Shown here piece after piece: positions 16,562 through 25,040 of a stretch of 64,000 nt of DNA (position 1 is the stretch's first letter; the number at the start of each line of letters is the position of its first letter). Source of the DNA: Microbacterium sp. SSM24 (GTDB lineage Bacteria; Actinomycetota; Actinomycetes; Actinomycetales; Microbacteriaceae); contig NZ_JAPDNQ010000001.1 in NCBI RefSeq assembly GCF_025989145.1, positions 2,356,001 to 2,420,000 of the forward strand, given 5' to 3'. The notes under the pieces were generated by a model. It had not been told where the DNA came from. It worked only from the letters and a program-made list of their open reading frames with translations, and did not search any database. The position numbers were made by a program, and so were the translations under genes.

Positions 16562-16771
16562 ATGCGGAAGCAGACCCTGATTGCGTCGGTGTCCACCGTC
16601 GCGTTGGCAGGAGCGCTCGTGGTGGGACTGTTCGCCGGAGCGGTGAGCATCGTCGGATTTCCCGCCCGTGCCGTCGTTGGCGCACTCGGCATCGGGCTTG
16701 GCGTGGTTGGCAGCTTCTTCCTCTGGAAGGTCGATCAGCAGCGTTGGAGTTCGAAGAGAGTCTGCTTCTAG
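16562..16771 (+). CDS. Small two-helix membrane protein
   Basis: 69 residues from the ATG at 16562, preceded by GAGAGGAA. It consists almost wholly of two hydrophobic helices (about 5-32 and 37-56) and a short basic tail ending RWSSKRVCF. No family is recognised. The next small membrane protein begins immediately after its stop codon, so the two are probably made together and may interact. Phage or plasmid-derived and membrane-stress peptides both look like this. Confidence 0.6.
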   Translation: MRKQTLIASVSTVALAGALVVGLFAGAVSIVGFPARAVVGALGIGLGVVGSFFLWKVDQQRWSSKRVCF

Positions 16772-16978
16772 ATGTACTCGCAGGTCGTCGTTGCACTGGG
16801 AATCGTCATCGCGACGATGACGATTGGACTCGTCGGTAGCGTGCTGCGGCGCAGAGCAGCGGTGACCGGAGCGGACCTGCCCACGATGCCCCGCTCGCTC
16901 ATCGTCACGCTGCTCGGAGTTGGTGTGATCGTGCTGCTGATCACGGTCGTGGGGCTACTCGTCGTCGTGGCAACCTAG
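16772..16978 (+). CDS. Small two-helix membrane protein, partner of the preceding gene
   Basis: 68 residues. The ATG at 16772 directly follows the upstream TAG with no gap. Hydrophobic helices lie at about 4-24 and 44-67, with a basic loop (LRRRAAVTG) between. No family is recognised. It is adjacent to an excisionase-like gene, at what may be the left edge of the genomic island. Confidence 0.6.
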   Translation: MYSQVVVALGIVIATMTIGLVGSVLRRRAAVTGADLPTMPRSLIVTLLGVGVIVLLITVVGLLVVVAT

Positions 16979-17043
16979 GCAGTCTGCAACTCGCGTCGTG
17001 TGAACAAGACGGAGGGGTGGCTATCGCAGCGAAGGAGAAAGTC

Positions 17044-17223
17044 ATGAACTCATCGCCGAATTCGCTTGCCCTGACGATGAAGGATGCCGCGAAGCTTGTC
17101 GGCGTCGACTACCGCACGATCAAGCTCGGGATTGATAGCGGGACCATCCCCACGGTCCAGCTCGGCCCGCGTCGGATGATCCCGCGCGTGCCGCTGCTGC
17201 GCGCCTTCGGTGTCGACGCGTGA
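17044..17223 (+). CDS. AlpA/excisionase-like MerR-type DNA-binding protein
   Basis: 59 residues from the ATG at 17044, which has AAGGAGAAAG at 17030-17039. The sequence LTMKDAAKLVGVDYRTIKLGIDSGTIPTVQLGPRRMIPRVPLL is a classic helix_turn_helix_17 winged fold: helix-turn-helix, then an Arg-rich wing. Proteins of this kind act as excisionases or AlpA activators of integrases, or as phage regulators. Here it sits at the left border of the island, while the integrase remnant is 22 kb away near tRNA-Arg. It may be the recombination directionality factor of the original element. Confidence 0.72.
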   Translation: MNSSPNSLALTMKDAAKLVGVDYRTIKLGIDSGTIPTVQLGPRRMIPRVPLLRAFGVDA

Positions 17224-17321
17224 CGGACGCAACGGCGCGGGGTTGACAGCGGGTTCCGGCGCCTCGAGCACGAGCGGGATACCTACCGAAGCCGCAAACA
17301 ATCACGATCCGGGATCCGTCG

Positions 17322-18086
17322 TCACGCAGATGCCCGCCGCGGGTCATCCTCATCGTCATCGCCGTCAGGTGACGCTTCGCGCGCTCGGAAGGTTCCGGTG
17401 GGATGTGGGGGCTTCCGCTCCAGCGGCACGGGCTCCGGCGTCGGTTCTTCGACGACGTCAGGCGAGATCTCCATCGCGGTCTCTCCTCCGCCCTCCAGTT
17501 GCCCGCGTCCTGCAAGCAACGCAAGCATGTCCTCATCATCGACGATCCGCGCCGCGCGCAGCGTAGCGAGGTGCTCTGCGAGCTCACGGGCAGCCCGCTG
17601 CGCCTCTGCGACGCGCCACTCCGCTTCTTCACGGCTGAGTTCGATCGTCGCGCCGCCCACTTCGACATCCGCAAACGGGTCTCGCTCCGACAACTCCTCG
17701 ACCTCCGCCTCGAGCAGCTCAACCGGCTCAGGCACGATCGCAGCTGTCTTCTTGCTGCGTAGCTCCTCCCATTTGCGATTGATCGCAGGAGCGACTCGCT
17801 CCCGCCAGAGCATTGCCGTCCCGGGGATGACCACCTCGCGAAGCAGCACATCGACCGTGACGGCCACGACCTGTGTTCCCAGTTCTTGGGCGAACGCGCG
17901 GCCGGCCGATGGAGTGCGCGGCGGATCCGACATCAGCCTGGAGACCGCGTCTGCGTCGAGGTAGTTCAAGTCACGCACTTGCGCTGACAACGTGCCGTCC
18001 GCGCGTCGCGTTCCGCCAGCAGCGAGCGTGTCACCGGTATCGCGTACGCGCCCGACGACATAACGCAGATTCTCTTCCTCTGCCAT
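17322..18086 (-). CDS. Uncharacterised protein with helical middle and acidic tail
   Basis: 254 residues from the ATG at 18086 (MAEEENLRYVVGRV); an upstream start at 18134 would overlap the preceding gene. No catalytic motif is seen. Residues about 60-105 contain a moderately hydrophobic stretch (TQVVAVTVDVLLREVVIPGTAMLW), residues about 105-195 are Glu/Ala-rich helix with coiled-coil character, and the tail is low complexity, ending in a DDDEDD run. The start lies 20 bases after the stop of the DUF4365-type gene on the same strand, so the two form an operon. It may be a membrane-proximal partner of that protein. Confidence 0.6.
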   Translation of the reverse strand: MAEEENLRYVVGRVRDTGDTLAAGGTRRADGTLSAQVRDLNYLDADAVSRLMSDPPRTPSAGRAFAQELGTQVVAVTVDVLLREVVIPGTAMLWRERVAPAINRKWEELRSKKTAAIVPEPVELLEAEVEELSERDPFADVEVGGATIELSREEAEWRVAEAQRAARELAEHLATLRAARIVDDEDMLALLAGRGQLEGGGETAMEISPDVVEEPTPEPVPLERKPPHPTGTFRAREASPDGDDDEDDPRRASA

Positions 18087-18106
18087 GACATTCCGTCTCT
18101 CTCGAG

Positions 18107-20908
18107 TCAGTCCTGATGCTTCGAAGACTCCCACTTGGCCCTCACAATTTGAACGTGAAGGCGTACCAAAGCGGATGGGTGAGCGGAGAGAAGATCAAGG
18201 ATCACTTCTGCCCCGTCGGATCGAGGTTCACCGGCAATGGCACGAGTTACATGTGTCGCGAGCCTCACACCCGGCTCCTCCAGAAGGCGTCGGAGAACCG
18301 TCTGCGTTGACTCGGCACCTACCCCCTTCGCTACCCATCTCGAAAGCGCGCCGGCCACCGCCGCCCGAACGTCCGTTTCATCGTGCGCCGCGAGTGCCGC
18401 AAAGAGTGGGAGGGTCGACGGGTCTTCACGCGCCGCGAACACTCGAACCGCGGTACGGATCTCGTCATCTGATCCCGCAAGCAACTCGAGCAGGCGCTCG
18501 TCTCCCACATCGTCGGGGAACAACACAGCTAGAAGTTCCGTCGCAGTTCCCCTTATGTCGGTACCGCGCATGAAGCCGCCAAACATGCCGTCGGACGGCG
18601 GCGTAACCGACAGCCGGTAAAGCGAGGCCCGGATCTCGTCACGGACGTCGCCTGGTAAGGAGTCCGCCTGGAGGATCATCAGTTCTAGCCCGGGCAAGAC
18701 GTCGGCGGGGTTCGATTGCTCCTCACTCAGGGCCTCAATACACGGAGCCCAATCTGCGAGCGCCGGGTGCCAAATGTTGAGGAGAATGAGGCGCCTGAAG
18801 GCGCTCGGCCCGCCGAATCCGAACATCCCACTCTTGGAGGCCGCGCTCTCCGCGCGGGTCGCCGCCGCAGATGCAGAGATCATGCCCTGCGCAGCGTCCT
18901 GCGGAAGCTCGCGCACATCACCCCACGCAGACAGCGCTTGGACTTCTCCCTGGCGAATCCGAGAAAGTAGCGTCTGCCGATACTCAGGGTCGCGCCGCGC
19001 GACGACGAGTTCAGCTGCTTCGGTGAGCTCAAAGTTTTCACCCTCAGCGCGTGAGGCGAGCAAACCCACATCTTCTGATGACCAGTCTTCAGTACTCACG
19101 TTTGCAAGCACTCGAGCGATCTGGTGAGCTACAGATTGGTCCGAGACCGTCGGGACGCTCACGACGGTGCGTCGGACGGCCTCCTGCAGCTTCTTGGAGC
19201 AGGCAACGTAGAGTCGAGCGATCGTGGTCCAGAGGAGCTCCCGGTACAAGAACCTCAGTCCCAGTGCGGCGGCTCGAGAGGCGGGGTTAGCAACCTCGGC
19301 GAGAAGCCAGGTCATGATTCGATCCGCCTCATCCGTGGACAAGATGTTGCTCGCTAGGCCCACGAACTCCAGATCGGTCTGCAACGAACCTCGAGTGCTG
19401 AGGTCGAGATCCACATCTTCTAGAGCAAGCTCGATGGCTTCTACGGGTCCGTGGTCGAGCAAGTATTCAACTGCGAGCTTCACCGGCTTAGTGGCTCCAG
19501 CGACCCGCAACAGGCTCAGCGCAGCAGCGACTTGGTTCGCATCCTCGTGGCGCATAAGCATGTACTGCGAAAGCAGCGAGGCTTCGTATGCCCAGTTCGC
19601 GGTGTCGGCGCCGAACCCAGAAATGAGCGTGGTCGAACGTAACCTCGCCCACGTCTCGTCGTAAGCGCTGAATGTGATCGACTCATCGTTGGACCAGTCC
19701 TTGAAGGAGGTCTCAAGGTACTTCGCGAGGCCCGTGGTCATCGTTTGGGAACGCCACCACGAAGCGGCGTTATCGCGCGCCTGGATCATCGCGGCGAGGT
19801 CTCCTGCTTGCCACCCATTGAGCGAGAAGATCATGTCCGACGCCACGCCAGTTAGAAAACGTGCCGTGGGATCCGACGGCGCGATCTGACCGACAGGTAC
19901 GACATTTAGTGCAAGCGTTCGCGCCTCGCTGATCCGACCAAGCTGGACGATGTTTCTCGCCAGATGGAGCGTGAGCCAAGCATGATCCACCGGGTTGTAA
20001 TCGTCATGCTCGCTGAGTGCAGCCTCGACAACTGCCGCAGCCCTTCGAGCATCTCCACTCTCAAACAGTGCCGCGGCGAGCATCGCTGTATGAGCCGCTC
20101 GTACCTCTGCTGGGAGATCGGGGATCGATGCCGTTAGCGGTTCGATTTCTCCCTTCACTGACCAGGTGCGTAGCGCACCGTAAAGCTTCCACACCGGATC
20201 CTCGGCCTCAAGGCTCGCTGACTCAGCGAGGAGTGGTTGTTTCTCGAGAAGGTGGTCCTCAATCTCCCAGATCCGGTACGCGGTCAGCAGAGCTATTCCC
20301 TGATCAGCTGAAACGTCATCCACTGACGAGTTGCCGTGTGGAGCGATGAGTCTCGGAACAATCATCGCGTAGCGCAACCTGGCGACCTCGGGAATCTGCT
20401 CGCCGGGAAGCCAGGCGCTGCCTTCCCACGTCTGTCCAATCGAGCTACTAGTGGCAACCGCGATCAGATCGTCGAAATGCTCTGCATCCACCGTCTGGGA
20501 CTTCGGCACGAAAATCTTCCGCTGCTTGCCCGTAGACACCGTTGCCTCGGAAGTGATGTGCACCCAGTACGAGACTTTCGCCTCCTTGTCGTAGAAGACC
20601 TGGATGTGAGGGACGCGGTGGCCAAGCCAGTAGTCGAAGTGCTCGGCGGAGTCAGAGAACCACCAACCCTCCTGACCGTCGTGCGTGGCTGGTGCATCGA
20701 ACTCGAGCGCCCAGTTCTTGACCTGGGCACCGACGAGCGCGCCGAGATCGAATCGACGAGCATCGCGCGCCATAAGCCATAGGTCAGTACCTAGATCGTG
20801 CTCGAGGTTCGGAGCTACGCCCCACCCCAGCTCCTCAAACTGGCCCTTTACAAAACTCTGACCAGATGTGCCTTTGGCGTTGTTCTCCGGTGACCGCATC
20901 GCTGACAT
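18107..20908 (-). CDS. DUF4365-type (PD-(D/E)XK-like) N-terminus with HEAT/TPR-like C-terminus
   Basis: 933 residues from the ATG at 20908, which has AAAGGA nine bases upstream; the open frame goes to 20971. The N-terminus (QSFVKGQFEELGWGVAPN, DLGTDLWLMARD, LVGAQVKNW) fits a DUF4365 restriction-nuclease-like fold: Glu26, Asp42 and Q62-V-K64 occupy the E...D...QxK positions. A Trp/His-rich continuation to about residue 150 is usual. The middle (200-560) is helical, TPR-like. The last 250 residues look like HEAT repeats (DERLLELLAGSDDEIRTAV). The gene is less G+C-rich than the core and sits in the island. Such nuclease-plus-repeat proteins are often in defence islands; the exact activity is not shown. 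Confidence 0.72.
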   Translation of the reverse strand: MSAMRSPENNAKGTSGQSFVKGQFEELGWGVAPNLEHDLGTDLWLMARDARRFDLGALVGAQVKNWALEFDAPATHDGQEGWWFSDSAEHFDYWLGHRVPHIQVFYDKEAKVSYWVHITSEATVSTGKQRKIFVPKSQTVDAEHFDDLIAVATSSSIGQTWEGSAWLPGEQIPEVARLRYAMIVPRLIAPHGNSSVDDVSADQGIALLTAYRIWEIEDHLLEKQPLLAESASLEAEDPVWKLYGALRTWSVKGEIEPLTASIPDLPAEVRAAHTAMLAAALFESGDARRAAAVVEAALSEHDDYNPVDHAWLTLHLARNIVQLGRISEARTLALNVVPVGQIAPSDPTARFLTGVASDMIFSLNGWQAGDLAAMIQARDNAASWWRSQTMTTGLAKYLETSFKDWSNDESITFSAYDETWARLRSTTLISGFGADTANWAYEASLLSQYMLMRHEDANQVAAALSLLRVAGATKPVKLAVEYLLDHGPVEAIELALEDVDLDLSTRGSLQTDLEFVGLASNILSTDEADRIMTWLLAEVANPASRAAALGLRFLYRELLWTTIARLYVACSKKLQEAVRRTVVSVPTVSDQSVAHQIARVLANVSTEDWSSEDVGLLASRAEGENFELTEAAELVVARRDPEYRQTLLSRIRQGEVQALSAWGDVRELPQDAAQGMISASAAATRAESAASKSGMFGFGGPSAFRRLILLNIWHPALADWAPCIEALSEEQSNPADVLPGLELMILQADSLPGDVRDEIRASLYRLSVTPPSDGMFGGFMRGTDIRGTATELLAVLFPDDVGDERLLELLAGSDDEIRTAVRVFAAREDPSTLPLFAALAAHDETDVRAAVAGALSRWVAKGVGAESTQTVLRRLLEEPGVRLATHVTRAIAGEPRSDGAEVILDLLSAHPSALVRLHVQIVRAKWESSKHQD

Positions 20909-21110
20909 CAGTACACGTCCTTTGAGCCGGTGAGTGAATCCGCAGGACTGAAGGCGCTCCATCAGCTTCATGCGTGTGGACCAGTATGGCTGGTCGCCCG
21001 GACAGGTGATCCTTCGTTACCCGCGCCTCGCACCGGCAACGACGAGCCGCCCAATCAGCGGCCTTCGAGCGCCCGTGGGCCGGTCGGCCATCGAGCGCCA
21101 AGCAGAGTGA

Positions 21111-22277
21111 ATGTGCCCGGCAAAGAAGCGCCACCCGTACCCTGCCCTGCTCGCCCACGAGGGCAACGAATCCAGGAACTACGGTTGGCTCATGTGGATG
21201 GTGCATGCGGCCACGTGTCAGCTGGTGCTGGGCGCCCAGCGCGTCGATCTGATCTCGGAACGCGTCTCCCGCGTACGCGAGTGGTCCGACAGGCTCGCGC
21301 CGGTGAGACTCCGGGCGTGGGAGCTACCTCGGGTCCAACCCGATGACCTCGAGCGCACCCTTGAAGACGATGAGGAGTGGATCGCAATCACGTTGTCCGA
21401 TGGATCTGTCCTGGCCTCGAACGACTTCTCCGAACTCGGTCGACTTCGTCGAGTCGCGGCCGTCATCTATCCGGAGGTCGACTCGCGCCTGTGGGCATGG
21501 TGGTTGACTCACGCGTGGTCGTCGACCGAGTTGGCCACCGAGAGCGCAGATGCTCTTGCGAGGTGGTCGCTGGCCTCGGCGGCAACCCTCACGCGCTCAT
21601 TGCTGGAGTCGGTTGCCGCGTTCTCATACGAAACGCGGCAAATCTCTAACTCGTGGCGACGCGCAAAGAAGATTCCTGGGAGCGAGGACCGGCCGCTCAA
21701 AGTGCGCCAGGAGATGGGGCCTACGCTTATCAAGGCGTTTCGCGGCACGCGGATGGCTGGCTTCCCCGAGTACGTGCGCGCACCGAACGTGCTGACCTGG
21801 ATCGAGCGCCTGGGCAAGGATGCAGGTAATCCACTCGTCACCAAATGGTACGAACAGTTGTCGGAGGCTGCCCACCCTGCCTTCTTCGCTCGCACGCTCT
21901 ACTCGAGCTCAATTCTTAGCCACCCAAGCGGCGCGAAGGCTGACACGTTCTTCTCCCGTAGTCCGATCGCTATTAGTGGGCCGGCTGACGGAGGCGGGGG
22001 AGTTGAAGTAGTCGACGGTAGCTTCTCTCGAACGATCGCCGACGTCTGGCTTTTCTGCAGCAGCGTGCTTCTTGAACTGCTCCCGGAGTCGTTCAAGCTG
22101 CCCGCCGACTTCTCGCTTACATCACGGGCGGCGGATCTCGCGGCGAGCCACTACCTACAAGGGATCTGGGCCGACGAACCGTGCGCGTGCGGATGTGGCG
22201 GACGAATCGACCACAAGTGGTCGTACGACTTTCCTGGGTACCGCCTGTCGAGCCACTCGCCGGTACTCGACTCCTGA
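21111..22277 (+). CDS. Uncharacterised protein with C-terminal Cys cluster
   Basis: 388 residues from the ATG at 21111. No catalytic family is recognised. It is soluble and largely helical, with Trp-rich stretches (RLWAWWLTHAW) and a helical core at about 160-300 (SLLESVAAFSYETRQISNSWRRAKK). The end carries PCACGCGGRIDHKW, a Cys/Gly cluster with His that could bind a metal, similar in feel to SEC-C-type tails. It is divergent from the DUF4365-type gene with a 200-base gap and stands alone before a 611-base gap. Base composition is that of the island, not of the core. Possible functions include a defence or regulatory component; none is claimed. Confidence 0.55.
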   Translation: MCPAKKRHPYPALLAHEGNESRNYGWLMWMVHAATCQLVLGAQRVDLISERVSRVREWSDRLAPVRLRAWELPRVQPDDLERTLEDDEEWIAITLSDGSVLASNDFSELGRLRRVAAVIYPEVDSRLWAWWLTHAWSSTELATESADALARWSLASAATLTRSLLESVAAFSYETRQISNSWRRAKKIPGSEDRPLKVRQEMGPTLIKAFRGTRMAGFPEYVRAPNVLTWIERLGKDAGNPLVTKWYEQLSEAAHPAFFARTLYSSSILSHPSGAKADTFFSRSPIAISGPADGGGGVEVVDGSFSRTIADVWLFCSSVLLELLPESFKLPADFSLTSRAADLAASHYLQGIWADEPCACGCGGRIDHKWSYDFPGYRLSSHSPVLDS

Positions 22278-22888
22278 GCAAGGGTTTCGTCCGGCCGTAC
22301 TCCGCGTGAAGTGCGCTGGGTGTCGATGCAACGAGCGAACCCGCCCAGTTGGTCCTCAGCTGGCCGCTGAATGTCGGCCGCGCTGCACAACTAGACGACT
22401 CCGGCGCTAGTGTCCAGTTTCGAGCGCCGCCGACACGCTAAAGGTCAGTAAGTCGCAAACGGCCCGGTCAGTATGCAAATGCCGGTCGGCCAGCGTGCGG
22501 GATGCCGGTCCGTCTGCGGGCGTCTGTTCAGGGTTGCACTGCGCATCCAATCTTAGGATCGGGGCATGAAGTCGCTGACCTCAGCGTCCGAGCCCAAAGG
22601 CGCGCGTGTGAGCATGACCGTCATCCCTCGAATCTTGAGAGCCACCGCACTGGATTCGAACGCTTGCAGCCGCGGCCTGCTCAGGTCGAGACATGAATAC
22701 TGGAGCCGGTGATGTGGGAGCGGGCCAGGCGTTCTCATGATCTCGCGATGACAACCAACGCGGCCTCGCAGACGGCATCGATCTGGCTCGAGGCCTCCGC
22801 CAGTACCCACAACCATCGGGCACCTCGGTCGAGCTCGGCCTGGGGCGACGAACTCGATGGGTAGGCTGGCCGCGACCCAGGAGGAATA
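22278..22888. other. Gene-free stretch between orphan gene and DUF262 gene
   Basis: About 610 bases with no supportable gene. Short open frames in both directions lack ribosome sites and protein-like composition. The only recognisable elements are the -10 hexamer and ribosome site of the DUF262 gene at its right end (22862-22886). No terminator, tRNA or repeat was seen. Confidence 0.6.
22862..22886 (+). promoter_or_regulatory. -10 hexamer and strong ribosome site of the DUF262 gene
   Basis: TAGGCT at 22862-22867 matches the -10 hexamers found before core genes in this window. The ribosome site AGGAGGAA at 22879-22886 is nearly perfect and fixes the ATG at 22889 as the start. Confidence 0.55.
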
Positions 22889-24040
22889 ATGCTGGATGCT
22901 GAAGAGGTAGGCGATGACGACTCAGTTGCTGAGTTGATTTCAGATATCGAAGAGCCCGACGAGCTCGACGAGGATATTGACGACTACGTCGACGTGCCGG
23001 TCAAGGGACGCGAGCTGCTCACGAGTGTCCTTGACTACAACCTGAACACTCTCGCCGACCTCGTTTCGAGCGAGCAGATCGATCTCTCCCCGCGGTATCA
23101 GCGTCGGGATCGTTGGAAGCCCGAGCGCCAGTCGCGCCTAATCGAGTCCTTCTTCATGAACGTTCCGATTCCACCCGTCTTCTTGAATGAGGACGACTAC
23201 GGCAAGTACTCGGTGATCGACGGGAAGCAACGCCTAACCGCTATCCACAGCTTCATGCGCGGGCGGCTAAAGCTCCGTGGCCTCAAGGTGTATCAGGAGT
23301 TGAACGACCAGACATTCGACGACCTGGACCCCAGCCTCAGGGCGATTATCAGCACCAGAGCGAATCTGCGGGCGACGATCATCCTTCGACAGTCCGACAA
23401 GAACGTCAAGTTCGAAGTCTTCCGTCGGCTCAACACAGGTGGCGTTTCGCTCAACCCACAGGAAATCCGTAACAGCACCTGGCCCGGGCCTCTGAATGAT
23501 CTGATGCTGGACCTGTCCGAAGACACTCGGTTTCGGCGTCTGCTCGGTATCACCCGTCCAGCCTCCTCGACGCTCTACAAAGAGATGAGAGACGTGGAGC
23601 TCGTGCTTCGCTATTTCGCCTTTCGCGACGACTGGGCTACCTTCAAGGGCGGTATGGCCAAACGACTCGACCTTTTTATGGCTGAGAATCAGCGGCCGGG
23701 TAAAGCACGCCTCGGCGGGTTGCGAGACGACTTCTTGCGCACGCTTGAGGTGGTCGAAGAGGGCTTTGCAGAGCGCGCGTTTCGCCGCTACAACCCCGAC
23801 TCCAACACATGGCGGAGCCCCATCCTTGCGGCTCTCTTCGACGCTCAGATGTTCTCGTCTATGGGTAGGGACGTGGGGTTGGTGCGCGCGCGTAAACCCC
23901 AACTGCAGGCTGGTTATGAACGACTCTTCTCGGATGCAGATTTTCGTCAGTCAATCGACGCTGCCACTAACACGCCGGCGCGGTTTCGCAGCCGCATTGA
24001 GATGATGAACGGGCTCTTCGATTCGGTCCTCGGTCAGTGA
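22889..24040 (+). CDS. DUF262 (ParB-like/GmrS-like) protein
   Basis: 383 residues. After a very acidic N-terminus (1-40), the DUF262 core shows SPRYQRRDRW (68-76), the helix LIESFFMNVPIPPVFLN, and VIDGKQRLTAI (109-119), where DGQR-type residues form the nucleotide-binding or hydrolysing site of the ParB-like fold. A second conserved block (FRRLNTGGVSLNPQEIRNS) follows. DUF262 is the N-terminal half of GmrSD type IV restriction enzymes and of BrxU; here there is no attached DUF1524 nuclease. Instead, a HEPN gene begins at its stop codon, so the HEPN protein probably supplies the cutting activity. A defence or toxin-antitoxin-like role is inferred from family and context. Confidence 0.88.
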   Translation: MLDAEEVGDDDSVAELISDIEEPDELDEDIDDYVDVPVKGRELLTSVLDYNLNTLADLVSSEQIDLSPRYQRRDRWKPERQSRLIESFFMNVPIPPVFLNEDDYGKYSVIDGKQRLTAIHSFMRGRLKLRGLKVYQELNDQTFDDLDPSLRAIISTRANLRATIILRQSDKNVKFEVFRRLNTGGVSLNPQEIRNSTWPGPLNDLMLDLSEDTRFRRLLGITRPASSTLYKEMRDVELVLRYFAFRDDWATFKGGMAKRLDLFMAENQRPGKARLGGLRDDFLRTLEVVEEGFAERAFRRYNPDSNTWRSPILAALFDAQMFSSMGRDVGLVRARKPQLQAGYERLFSDADFRQSIDAATNTPARFRSRIEMMNGLFDSVLGQ

Positions 24041-24747
24041 CGATGACCGCTGCCGCCACGGAGTATCGGCAATCGAGCGCGATGGTGGCCTCCCTGATGA
24101 CACTCGAAAGCAGCTATCAAGACCCTCCGCCCATCGTGGACCGGTCGACCGTGGAGGGACTGAGAGGCGGCGCTGTCGTTCTCATGGTGGGGGCATTTGA
24201 GCACTACCTAAAGCAGTCCACAAGCGAATTGCTGGATTCCTTGAATCGGGCGACACCGCCCGTCGTCTTTTCCAAACTCCCGCTCGACCTTCAGGCGCAG
24301 GCCGTGTACACGGGCCTCGAGAGCGCGATGAAGGCAAAGTCGTGGGATCCGATCAAGGACCGCACTGCGCGGCTGCCAGGTGTGATCGCCGCAGCGGCCG
24401 CGGTGCACAGTGGGGTACTCCTTAGCGCGGACATCGCGAACACGGCGGGCAACCCGAATCCGGAACAGCTGCGAAGCATATACAAGGTCCTTGGGTACCC
24501 GGGGGTGTTCGCAAAGATCAAGTCGGCGTTCGACCGCGAGTGGGGAGGGCCTACGGCGAGTACGTTCATCGAGGACACGCTCGACACCGTTGTAAGCCGT
24601 CGCCACGCGGTGGCGCATACTGCGTCAATCCTGAACATCTCGCGCACTGACTTGAATCAGTGGCACGGATTCCTCAACGCGCTGGTCACGGTGCTAGACG
24701 ACACTCTGACGCGCCACGTGAAGCGGATAGCCCGAAAGGCCATCTAG
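24037..24747 (+). CDS. HEPN-domain protein (RiboL-PSP/MAE_28990-like), predicted RNase
   Basis: 236 residues from a GTG at 24037 that overlaps the DUF262 stop (GTGA); an ATG at 24043 is an alternative. The N-terminal helix (FEHYLKQSTSELLDSLN) and the C-terminal SRRHAVAHTAS resemble HEPN proteins of the RiboL-PSP type. The catalytic Rx4H motif is R189-x4-H194. HEPN proteins with this motif are usually metal-independent RNases used as toxins or abortive-infection effectors. Coupled translation with DUF262 implies a two-protein complex in which DUF262 may sense or control the RNase. Confidence 0.78.
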   Translation: MTMTAAATEYRQSSAMVASLMTLESSYQDPPPIVDRSTVEGLRGGAVVLMVGAFEHYLKQSTSELLDSLNRATPPVVFSKLPLDLQAQAVYTGLESAMKAKSWDPIKDRTARLPGVIAAAAAVHSGVLLSADIANTAGNPNPEQLRSIYKVLGYPGVFAKIKSAFDREWGGPTASTFIEDTLDTVVSRRHAVAHTASILNISRTDLNQWHGFLNALVTVLDDTLTRHVKRIARKAI

Positions 24748-25040
24748 CAGCCAACGATGCAGCGTTGTCCTCGTAGATTAAGCATCTCTAACGGGACGTC
24801 GCCAGGTGATCGCTCCTAGCCGGTGACGCGCCCAGGGAACCGACCTGCATACGAAGTGCGGTCCGCGTTCAGGAAGCTTTCCAGCGATCAGCGGGGGTGG
24901 TCCCTCGGGTCGTTGATCGTCGAGGGTTCATAGTCAAGACAGGGGAGGAGATGTCGCGAGCGCCCTCATGACACGGCCGAACTCGGCCGAATGGCCTGCC
25001 CGACGGTCTGCCCGTTGATTGTCCTGCGAAACGAGCAGCT

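Noticed and set aside
22502..22816. Short open frames in the gap before the DUF262 gene
   Set aside because: No ribosome sites, no conserved-looking sequence, and overlapping frames on both strands.
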